Shown here: positions 1-5,469 of the stretch, piece by piece | How the letters are laid out: each line of letters starts with the position of its first letter | Numbering within the stretch: position 1 is the stretch's first letter | Assembly (NCBI GenBank): GCA_934747805.1 | Contig: CAKVHC010000017.1 | Coordinates: 1 to 6,013, forward strand | Direction of reading: 5' to 3' | DNA: 6,013 nt | DNA from: an uncultured Clostridia bacterium | Lineage (GTDB): Bacteria > Bacillota > Clostridia > Christensenellales > UBA1242 | Notes under the pieces: generated by a model | The model's input: the letters and a program-made list of their open reading frames with translations, nothing else | Database searches by the model: none | Told to the model about the DNA's origin: nothing | Translations under genes and position numbers: made by a program

Positions 1-1719
1 TTCCAAAACATTGCAAACACTTTGGAAAAACACTACAAAGATATGCAAGATATGGAATTCACTATCGAAAAAGGCAAGTTGTTTATGCTCCAAACTCGTA
101 ATGGTAAGCGTACTGCAACTGCCGCTTTGCAAATCGCCGTTGACCTTGTTAACGAAGGCATGATTTCAAAGAAAGACGCTGTAATGAAGATTGAACCTAA
201 GTCTTTGGATGCTTTGTTGCACCCAACATTTGACAAAGATTCACTCAAGAATGCAGAAGTTATCGCTACTGGTTTGCCTGCTAGCCCTGGTGCTGGTTGC
301 GGTCAAATCGTGTTTACTGCTGAACGTGCAAAAGAAATTGTAGAAGCAGACAAGAATGCAAAAGTATTGCTTTTGCGTCAAGAAACTAGCCCAGAAGACA
401 TCGAAGGCATGGTTGCTTCACAAGGCGTTGTCACTGCTCGTGGTGGTATGACAAGCCACGCAGCCGTTGTTGCTCGTGGTATGGGAACTGCTTGCGTTGC
501 TGGCGTTTCTACAATGGTTATTGATGAAGAAAACAAAACTGTTAAGTTCGGTGACAAGGTTTACAAGGAACTTGACACTATCGCTATCGATGGTAGCACA
601 GGTAACATTTATGGTGGCGCTGTTAAGATGGTTCCAGCTAGTGTTACAGGCAATTTCGGCACAATTATGTCTTGGGCTGACGAATATCGTCGTCTAAAAG
701 TTCGTACTAATGCCGACACTCCAAGAGATGCTAAACAAGCTGTAGTATTTGGCGCAGAAGGTATCGGTCTTTGCCGTACTGAACACATGTTCTTCGGTGC
801 TGACAGAATCCCAGCCGTTCGTGAAATGATTGTTGCTGACAACCTTGCTGAACGTAAAGTTGCTCTTGATAAACTTCTTCCAATGCAAAGAGAAGATTTC
901 ATCGGCATTTATGAAGCAATGGAAGACCGTCCAGTTACTATTCGTTTCTTGGATCCACCTTTGCACGAATTCTTGCCACACACTGATGAAGAAATCGCTT
1001 CTTTAGCAAAAGATATGGGCATTCCATTTGAACGCCTCAAAGCAAAAGTTGAATCATTGCACGAATTCAACCCAATGCTCGGTCACCGTGGCTGCCGTTT
1101 GTCTATCACATTCCCAGAGATTGCTGAAATGCAAACCAGAGCAGTTATCGAGGCTGCTTGTGACGTAATCGCTCGTAAGCATTACAATATTGTTCCAGAA
1201 ATTATGATTCCACTTGTTGGCGACGTTAACGAATTGAAATACGTTAAGAACGTAGTTGACGAAACTGCTAAGAAAGTTATGGAAGAAAAGGGTGTTAACT
1301 TGCAATACCACGTTGGCACAATGATCGAAGTTCCACGTGCTGCAGTTTTGGCAGACAAGATTGCAGAAGTCGCAGAATTCTTCTCATTCGGTACTAACGA
1401 CTTGACACAGATGACTTTCGGTTTCAGCCGTGACGATGCAGGCAAGTTCTTGAACGACTACTATGCTAAGAAGATTTTCGAATCTGACCCATTCGCTCGT
1501 CTTGACCAAGAAGGCGTAGGCAAGTTGGTTGAAAACGCAGTCAAGTTGGGCAAATCTGTTCGTAAGAATATCAAACTTGGTATTTGTGGCGAACACGGTG
1601 GTGACCCTTCAACTATCGAATTCTGCGATAAGATTGGCTTGACATATGTTTCTTGCTCACCATTCCGTGTACCTATCGCACGTTTGGCTGCTGCTCAAGC
1701 TGCTATCAAGAATAAATAA
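1..1719 (+). CDS. ppdK: Pyruvate, phosphate dikinase, C-terminal part (5' end outside window)
   Basis: PPDK interconverts pyruvate + ATP + Pi and PEP + AMP + PPi in the cytoplasm; anaerobes use it in PPi-linked glycolysis or gluconeogenesis. The reading frame is open from base 1, so the TTG at 22 is internal. Visible are the end of the ATP-grasp domain (KDMQDMEFTIEKGKL), the swivelling phosphohistidine domain with GGMTSHAAVVARG (catalytic His codon 457-459), and the PEP/pyruvate TIM barrel: GLCRTEH (Arg codon 775-777), TIRFLDPPLHEF (Arg 943-945), GTMIEVPRA, SFGTNDLTQM, and GICGEHGGDPS with the catalytic Cys at 1585-1587. Spacing between these residues matches my memory of C. symbiosum PPDK (His455, Arg561, Arg617, Glu745, Asn768, Cys831) with one constant offset. 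That implies about 874 aa in total, with roughly 300 N-terminal residues upstream of the window. All catalytic residues are present, and a terminator follows directly. Confidence 0.98.
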   Translation, partial: FQNIANTLEKHYKDMQDMEFTIEKGKLFMLQTRNGKRTATAALQIAVDLVNEGMISKKDAVMKIEPKSLDALLHPTFDKDSLKNAEVIATGLPASPGAGCGQIVFTAERAKEIVEADKNAKVLLLRQETSPEDIEGMVASQGVVTARGGMTSHAAVVARGMGTACVAGVSTMVIDEENKTVKFGDKVYKELDTIAIDGSTGNIYGGAVKMVPASVTGNFGTIMSWADEYRRLKVRTNADTPRDAKQAVVFGAEGIGLCRTEHMFFGADRIPAVREMIVADNLAERKVALDKLLPMQREDFIGIYEAMEDRPVTIRFLDPPLHEFLPHTDEEIASLAKDMGIPFERLKAKVESLHEFNPMLGHRGCRLSITFPEIAEMQTRAVIEAACDVIARKHYNIVPEIMIPLVGDVNELKYVKNVVDETAKKVMEEKGVNLQYHVGTMIEVPRAAVLADKIAEVAEFFSFGTNDLTQMTFGFSRDDAGKFLNDYYAKKIFESDPFARLDQEGVGKLVENAVKLGKSVRKNIKLGICGEHGGDPSTIEFCDKIGLTYVSCSPFRVPIARLAAAQAAIKNK

Positions 1720-1720
1720 C

Positions 1721-1752
1721 AAAAAGAAATACCCGCAAGGGTATTTTTTTGT
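1721..1752 (+). terminator. Rho-independent terminator of ppdK
   Basis: A perfect 8-bp stem, AAATACCC (1727-1734) with GGGTATTT (1739-1746), is closed by a GCAA tetraloop of the stable GNRA class and followed by a T run to 1750. It starts only a few bases after the PPDK stop codon, so PPDK transcription should end before gene A. Confidence 0.93.
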
Positions 1753-1758
1753 TACCTA

Positions 1759-1787
1759 TTGACAAGCCTAGTTACCCGTGATATTAT
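1759..1787 (+). promoter_or_regulatory. Sigma-70/SigA-type promoter of gene A
   Basis: A perfect -35 box TTGACA (1759-1764) and a -10 box TATTAT (1782-1787, 5 of 6 consensus) are separated by exactly 17 bp. A TG one base upstream of the -10 (1779-1780) makes it an extended -10. Transcription should start near 1794, giving a leader of about 21 nt. The preceding CCTA is part of an 11-bp block repeated at the promoter of gene B. Confidence 0.88.
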
Positions 1788-1814
1788 GCAAATCACAAAA
1801 AGGTGGGGGATAGT

Positions 1815-2627
1815 ATGGCTAGTTTGATTGAAAAGTTTTTGACCGATGTCGCTAATGAGAACAAAAAACTGGGTTCTGCTTGCGACGAGCTTATGGCTGC
1901 ACAAAACAAAGTGCAGAAAACTTTGCCAACGTTGTTGGAAACTGTGATAAAGAGAGAAGAATGTAAAGAGATGAAATTGTTTGACACAATAGAAATTTTA
2001 CAACAGGTTCTCGAAGATAGATATGGCGTTGATGATGCAAAAGAACGAGTAATCAGCATTAGGGACGGATTGGACAATTTATTAGAAAAATTCCATGGTA
2101 GTTTGGACGTAAACATTGGCGAATATGTTGAAGAACTAGAGAAGCAACTTCAAACCCAAAAAGGAATTATCCGAGTAGAGTTGCTTGACGGTGACGTCGG
2201 TGAGATACAGGCTGTGGCACTAAATGATAATTCAATCAATGCAAAAATAGACACTGAAGACCTAAAACAGCGTATATATAGGGGTTGGAATTGTACAACT
2301 TTGTTATTCTCGTTCGACCATATCTATCCAATAATGACAATTGAGTTAAATCCAAATAGATTGAAATTTTTGGACAATAAAACCTTATATGAGCACTTGA
2401 ATATTAAAATTGGAACTGCTAGTAAAGACCCCCAAGATGACCATAAGAGAACTATCCCTTTTGAAATCCGAATAGACAATATACGAAATGCAATTTTGCC
2501 GTATAACATTGGTGATTTCTTAAAGATGTCGCCAGACATACAGCCAGCTTTCATTCGTGCGGTCGTTAGACGTAAAGAGAGCGAAAAATGTGAGAACGAC
2601 AACACAAATACTACAGAACGTAAATAG
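1815..2627 (+). CDS. Uncharacterised 270-aa protein A, paralogue of the next gene
   Basis: I do not recognise the family. The ATG at 1815 is chosen because AGGTGGGGG (1801-1809) is a strong ribosome binding site 5 bases upstream; the in-frame GTG at 1803 lies inside that site. The product has no signal peptide or membrane segment and should be cytosolic. Residues about 5-112 are charged and probably helical, possibly coiled coil. From about 115 to 250 alternating hydrophobic stretches (for example TTLLFSF, IMTIEL) suggest a mixed alpha/beta domain. The last ~18 residues (from RRKESEK to TTERK) form a hydrophilic, probably disordered tail. It shares with protein B the start M-A/G-SLIE, a V-x-I/V-G motif near residue 100, an NC motif (159-160), an RN...SPxI...AV segment (224-250) and a final ERK. 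It has its own promoter and terminator. No catalytic motif is visible. Confidence 0.88.
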   Translation: MASLIEKFLTDVANENKKLGSACDELMAAQNKVQKTLPTLLETVIKREECKEMKLFDTIEILQQVLEDRYGVDDAKERVISIRDGLDNLLEKFHGSLDVNIGEYVEELEKQLQTQKGIIRVELLDGDVGEIQAVALNDNSINAKIDTEDLKQRIYRGWNCTTLLFSFDHIYPIMTIELNPNRLKFLDNKTLYEHLNIKIGTASKDPQDDHKRTIPFEIRIDNIRNAILPYNIGDFLKMSPDIQPAFIRAVVRRKESEKCENDNTNTTERK

Positions 2628-2651
2628 AAAGCCAAAATCTTGGCTTTTTTT
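2628..2651 (+). terminator. Rho-independent terminator of gene A
   Basis: An 8-bp stem, AAAGCCAA (2628-2635) with TTGGCTTT (2640-2647), has a 4-nt loop AATC and a T run to 2651. It begins on the base after the stop codon of gene A, which isolates A from B transcriptionally. Confidence 0.92.
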
Positions 2652-2685
2652 ACGATTTTTTTGCAAATTTTTTTGAAAAACCCTA

Positions 2686-2714
2686 TTGACAACCAATTTT
2701 TTATGTTATATCAT
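2686..2714 (+). promoter_or_regulatory. Sigma-70/SigA-type promoter of gene B, with A/T-rich upstream tract
   Basis: A perfect -35 box TTGACA (2686-2691) is followed after 17 bp by a -10 box TATCAT (2709-2714). An overlapping TATATC at 2707 is a less well-spaced alternative. Start of transcription near 2721 gives a leader of about 17 nt. Two T7 runs (2656-2662 and 2668-2674) and an A5 run (2676-2680) sit just upstream and could act as an UP element; this is inference. The block CCTATTGACAA (2682-2692) is identical to the one at gene A. Confidence 0.82.
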
Positions 2715-2737
2715 CAAACCAATTAAGGGTATGGGGT

Positions 2738-3370
2738 ATGGGAAGTTTAATTGAACAAATGTTGGCCGACATGAAGGCAGTCGGCGGTCAGAAGACAGCT
2801 GCAGGAGAAGAGTTGTTTTGGGCTAGACGTCAAGTTGGCGAATTGACACGTAAAGTCGAGCTTGAATGCAATAGAGAATTTGGCGTTGAAGAAAAACGTG
2901 AATTGTATAAAGAATTGATAGAAAAAGAAGCCGAAATGGCAAAAGAGGTCAATAGCAAAATTTCTTTGCCAGTAGGCGCACTTATCGACGAATATGCCCG
3001 TCAAAACAAATTAGAAAAAAATGATGTATATTGCAAATGTTACGCTAGATTTAGTAATATGAGTATGGGCCAACAACTCACAAGTTACGACTTTAAAGTT
3101 AGAATCAAAAATTGTTATAGCGTGTTCGACTTCACACGTGACGAAAACCAAGTTAGATTTGCAAATGGCGGGGACGTTAGTAGTCACATCGTAAATCGTC
3201 CAAATAGTGAATATAACGGCAACGAATATTTAGTGAGAGACCCTAGAAATATTATTTTCAAAGTAAACTACAAAGAACTCGATTCGCTCCGTCAAAATAG
3301 TCCAAAAATATATAGAGCAATGGTCGCTGTGCTAGATAGTCAACTAGCCGAAAACAGCGAACGTAAATAA
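2738..3370 (+). CDS. Uncharacterised 210-aa protein B, shorter paralogue of protein A
   Basis: I do not recognise the family. The ATG at 2738 is preceded at 8 bases by AAGGG (2725-2729) and directly by a further G-rich stretch, as at gene A. The product is soluble, with no signal peptide or membrane segment. Residues about 3-95 are rich in Glu, Lys and Arg and probably helical or coiled coil; the rest looks alpha/beta. Matches to protein A run in order along the chain: MGSLIE at the N-terminus, LPVGALIDE (77-85) against VNIGEYVEE, NC (125-126) followed by NQVRF (137-141) against NC and NRLKF, RNIIF and SPKIYRAMVAV (170-198) against RNAIL and SPDIQPAFIRAV, and terminal SERK against TERK. B lacks about 60 residues relative to A, some between NC and the NxxxF motif. 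Four cysteines (44, 99, 101, 126) are present, but there is no clear metal-site pattern. Confidence 0.88.
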   Translation: MGSLIEQMLADMKAVGGQKTAAGEELFWARRQVGELTRKVELECNREFGVEEKRELYKELIEKEAEMAKEVNSKISLPVGALIDEYARQNKLEKNDVYCKCYARFSNMSMGQQLTSYDFKVRIKNCYSVFDFTRDENQVRFANGGDVSSHIVNRPNSEYNGNEYLVRDPRNIIFKVNYKELDSLRQNSPKIYRAMVAVLDSQLAENSERK

Positions 3371-3372
3371 GG

Positions 3373-3403
3373 AAAATACACCAGATTTCTGGTGTATTTT
3401 TTT
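3373..3403 (+). terminator. Rho-independent terminator of gene B
   Basis: A 12-bp perfect stem (3373-3384 with 3389-3400; core TACACCAG/CTGGTGTA) has the loop ATTT and a T run to 3403. It starts three bases after the stop codon of gene B. Confidence 0.95.
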
Positions 3404-3441
3404 ATCGAATAACGAGAGTAGTGGGTTAGGCACAAAAATAT

Positions 3442-3470
3442 TTGCGCTACATAGTTATTTGTAGTATAAT
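3442..3470 (+). promoter_or_regulatory. Promoter of the RNHCP-domain gene, placed for a leaderless mRNA
   Basis: A perfect -10 box TATAAT (3465-3470) is paired at 17 bp with a weak -35 box TTGCGC (3442-3447). The expected start of transcription, 6-7 bases after the -10, falls on about 3477, which is the A of the ATG. No other good promoter is seen between the gene B terminator and the ATG. Confidence 0.75.
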
Positions 3471-3476
3471 AGTCTT

Positions 3477-3803
3477 ATGAAAATTGCAAAAAACGATAAC
3501 GGATTTGTGTGCGAATGGTGTGGCAAGACGGTTAGTCCACTTGGCTACACTTCACGAGATCACTGTCCCTTCTGTCTTGTGAGTAAGCATGTGGACATTC
3601 TACCAGGTGATAGGAGTAACGATTGTGGCGGGCATTTAATCCCATACGACGTCGAGATAAGTGCCAAAAAGGGCTATATAATCCGCTACAAGTGTGACAA
3701 ATGTAAACAGACACACAACAATAAGTCGGCGACAGACGACAAAATGAGCGTCATATTGTCTTTGATGAACAAGTCTTACAACCCAAATGACTTTAAGAAA
3801 TAG
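3477..3803 (+). CDS. RNHCP-domain zinc-ribbon-like protein, 108 aa
   Basis: This is a small protein of the RNHCP domain family, named for a conserved R-N-H-C-P stretch; its biochemical function is, to my knowledge, unknown. The domain fills the protein: CEWCG (Cys12, Cys15), SRDHCPFCL (Cys30, Cys33), HVDILPGDR (38-46), DCGG (Cys50), GYIIRYKCDKC (Cys73, Cys76) and a family-typical TDDK near residues 86-89. The paired cysteines suggest one or two zinc sites, and a role in nucleic-acid or protein binding is plausible but unproven. The name-giving motif reads R-D-H-C-P here, with Asp for Asn. The ATG at 3477 is the only sensible start because the next in-frame Met is residue 90. No Shine-Dalgarno sequence precedes it, and the gene is a single unit converging with the importer operon. 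Confidence 0.9.
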   Translation: MKIAKNDNGFVCEWCGKTVSPLGYTSRDHCPFCLVSKHVDILPGDRSNDCGGHLIPYDVEISAKKGYIIRYKCDKCKQTHNNKSATDDKMSVILSLMNKSYNPNDFKK

Positions 3804-3864
3804 ACTTTTAAATACACTAAGCCACAATTAAAGTTTTGATTGAATTTGTAATTATTTATGAAAA

Positions 3865-3897
3865 TAAAAGGAAGAGCACTTCCTTTTAATTTTTTTT
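3865..3897. terminator. Bidirectional terminator between converging genes
   Basis: The stem TAAAAGGAAG (3865-3874) with CTTCCTTTTA (3879-3888), 10 bp, has an AGCA loop. On the + strand it is followed by T8 (3890-3897), ending the RNHCP transcript. On the - strand it is followed by a T-rich stretch (TTTTATTTTC, crossing 3869-3860), so it can also end the importer transcript. The TAA stop of the permease gene (3888-3886) lies inside the stem. The remaining ~60 bases back to 3804 are A/T-rich with nothing recognisable. Confidence 0.85.
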
Positions 3898-4689
3898 GTT
3901 CACCAGTTTTTCTATAAATGCAACGAGCAAATACATTAACGCAGCCATTACGCATAGAATGAGCGTCGCACTCATCACAAGGTCAAGGTCAAATATTTGT
4001 CCGCCATATTTGAGCAAGTTGCCGATTCCTGCTTTGCACGCCATATATTCGCCCATGATTGTGCCAATCCAACTCAAACCGACATTGATTTTGAGTGTGC
4101 TGATTATGTCGCTCTTGCTTGCAGGCAACACGAGTAGCCAGAAAATCTGCATTTTGTTTGCACCGAACGACCGCATAAGTTGAATTTTTGCATTGTCCAC
4201 CGACATAAATGCCGTCAAAATGTTGAGCGTGGTCACAATAACCACGACCAAAACGCCCATAGTTACTATCGCTTTTTGTCCAATTCCCATCCAAATGATG
4301 ATGATTGGGCCGAGTGCAATCTTTGGCAAGCTGTTTAGCACAACAATGTATGGTTCAAGCATTTTTCTCACGAAATTGCTTTGCCACAAAAGTCCTGCGA
4401 ATATGAAGCCTAACACGGTGGCGATTATAAATGCTAAGATCGTTTCGGACAGCGTAACCCAAATGTTGTAAAAGAGTTCTCCAGTTGTATAGAGTTCACC
4501 TATTTTTTTCACAATTCTAATTGGCGAACTGAAGAAGAACACATCCAGAACGCCAACATCAGTGAGCAGTTGCCACAATCCTAGAAAAATTACGAGTAGG
4601 GCAATGCGGCAAAGGTGGATTAAAATGTTGTGTTTAGTTTGACGTCGCAAATAGAGTTTATGCTCATTTGAAAAATCATATTTTTTCAT
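3886..4689 (-). CDS. ABC importer permease, NitT/TauT (SsuC/TauC-like) type
   Basis: This is an inner-membrane permease subunit of 267 aa, the usual size for this class (BPD_transp_1 family). Hydrophobic segments lie at about residues 26-43, 81-101, 116-135, 140-161, 183-190/203-216 and 239-258, fitting the usual six helices. The cytoplasmic coupling loop (EAA-loop) is recognisable as RSFGANKMQIFWLLVLPAS (173-191), with the conserved Gly and LP. The stretch NSLPKIALGPIIIIWMGIG is typical of the nitrate/sulfonate/taurine and thiamine-precursor permeases. The chosen start is the ATG at 4689 (MKKYDF): it is preceded at 11 bases by TGGAGTGAT, close to the 16S complement, whereas the longer frame from 4764 runs deep into the ATPase gene. 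The start overlaps the ATPase stop by 14 bp, suggesting translational coupling. Substrate not determinable. Confidence 0.93.
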   Translation of the reverse strand: MKKYDFSNEHKLYLRRQTKHNILIHLCRIALLVIFLGLWQLLTDVGVLDVFFFSSPIRIVKKIGELYTTGELFYNIWVTLSETILAFIIATVLGFIFAGLLWQSNFVRKMLEPYIVVLNSLPKIALGPIIIIWMGIGQKAIVTMGVLVVVIVTTLNILTAFMSVDNAKIQLMRSFGANKMQIFWLLVLPASKSDIISTLKINVGLSWIGTIMGEYMACKAGIGNLLKYGGQIFDLDLVMSATLILCVMAALMYLLVAFIEKLVNKKN

Positions 4690-5443
4690 ATTGTATATCA
4701 CTCCAAATTTCTTCAAACAGTTTGTGTGCTTCGGCCGATTCTCGTCGCTTGAAAGGTGTGCCATATTTGCTTAGGTCTACTTTCACTTCCTTAACAATGT
4801 GGGCAGGTCTAGGTGACAAAATCAGCACACGGTCACTAAAGCTTATGGCTTCTTTGATGTCGTGCGTTACGAGAATGACCGTCTTTTTTTCTTTCGACAC
4901 AATTTCGTGCACGTCGTCGCAAAGTGTCAGCCTTGTTTGATAGTCCAATGCAGAAAATGGTTCGTCGAGCAAAAGTATCTCAGGCTTCAAAGCCAGCGTT
5001 CTAATCAACGCAACACGTTGTCGCATGCCACCAGATAACTCGGTTGGTCTGTGGGATTTAAAGTCCGCAAGCCCATATTTTTCAAGCAATGAGTTGGCAT
5101 AGGCAATGTTTTCAGGCGTCTTTTTCTTTTGAATCTGAAGGCCTAATAGCACATTATCTTCAATGTCACGCCAGTCAAATAAGTTGTCTTTTTGGAACAT
5201 ATATCCAGTCAGGCAATTTTTGGTGTTGGGCGTTTGACCCGCCACCAAAATTTCGCCACTGGATGGTTGCAAGAGTCCTGCAATTAGTGATAATATGGTG
5301 CTTTTGCCACAACCACTAGGACCTACAATGCTAATGAATTCACGTTCTTTAACATTAAAATTTATATCTTTTAGTGCTTCAGTTTCACCTTTTTTGCTGT
5401 GATAAGTTAGACTCAAATTTGATACAGAAACAAGGTTTTTCAT
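4676..5443 (-). CDS. ABC importer ATP-binding protein, NitT/TauT (SsuB/TauB-like) type
   Basis: This is a cytoplasmic ATPase of 255 aa, full length for the family, that drives the permease encoded next. All motifs are intact: Walker A GPSGCGKST (41-49), Q-loop Gln84 (YMFQ), signature LSGGMRQ (136-142), Walker B ILLLDEP (156-162), D-loop SALD (164-167) and the switch His194 (VTHD). The stretch QKDNLFDWRDIEDNV after the Q-loop is characteristic of SsuB/TauB/ThiZ-like ATPases, in which a Leu-x-x-Trp stretch follows the Q-loop. The ATG at 5443 has AAAGGA upstream at a good distance. The gene starts 26 bp after the stop of the binding-protein gene, and its TGA stop lies within the start region of the permease. 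The ATPase class is certain; the transported solute is not. Confidence 0.97.
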   Translation of the reverse strand: MKNLVSVSNLSLTYHSKKGETEALKDINFNVKEREFISIVGPSGCGKSTILSLIAGLLQPSSGEILVAGQTPNTKNCLTGYMFQKDNLFDWRDIEDNVLLGLQIQKKKTPENIAYANSLLEKYGLADFKSHRPTELSGGMRQRVALIRTLALKPEILLLDEPFSALDYQTRLTLCDDVHEIVSKEKKTVILVTHDIKEAISFSDRVLILSPRPAHIVKEVKVDLSKYGTPFKRRESAEAHKLFEEIWSDIQYEKI

Positions 5444-5451
5444 TTCGTTAT

Positions 5452-5457
5452 TCCTTT
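5452..5457 (-). promoter_or_regulatory. Ribosome binding site of the ABC ATPase gene
   Basis: AAAGGA on the - strand lies 8 bases ahead of the ATG at 5443 within the 26-bp gap after the binding-protein gene. The gap has no room for a separate promoter or terminator, which supports co-transcription. Confidence 0.75.
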
Positions 5458-5469
5458 GTTATTTTTCTA

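Noticed and set aside
694..981. Antisense open frames opposite PPDK (also at 609-908, 1054-1311 and 1182-1445)
   Set aside because: They lie wholly within a strongly conserved coding gene, have no ribosome binding site or promoter, and their translations resemble nothing; they are frame shadows.
1803..1814. GTG at 1803 as start of gene A, adding four residues
   Set aside because: It lies within the AGGTGGGGG ribosome binding site that serves the ATG at 1815, and protein B aligns from the ATG onward.
2652..2685. T7/T7/A5 runs between genes A and B as a second terminator or a repeat element
   Set aside because: No hairpin precedes the second run, and the tract is better explained as A/T-rich DNA upstream of the gene B promoter.
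2731..2754. Tiny out-of-frame ORF starting at the ATG at 2731, ahead of gene B
   Set aside because: The G-rich site is only one base from this ATG, too close for initiation, and the frame stops after seven codons; it is more simply part of the G-rich leader.
3447..3464. Inverted repeat CTACA...TGTAG between the -35 and -10 boxes of the RNHCP gene as an operator
   Set aside because: The arms are only 5 bp with an A/T-rich spacer, and similar repeats are expected by chance in this composition; no second copy was seen.
4690..4764. Upstream start of the permease at 4764, giving 25 extra residues
   Set aside because: It would overlap the ATPase gene by about 90 bp, the extra residues are unlike permease N-termini, and the ATG at 4689 has a good ribosome binding site.
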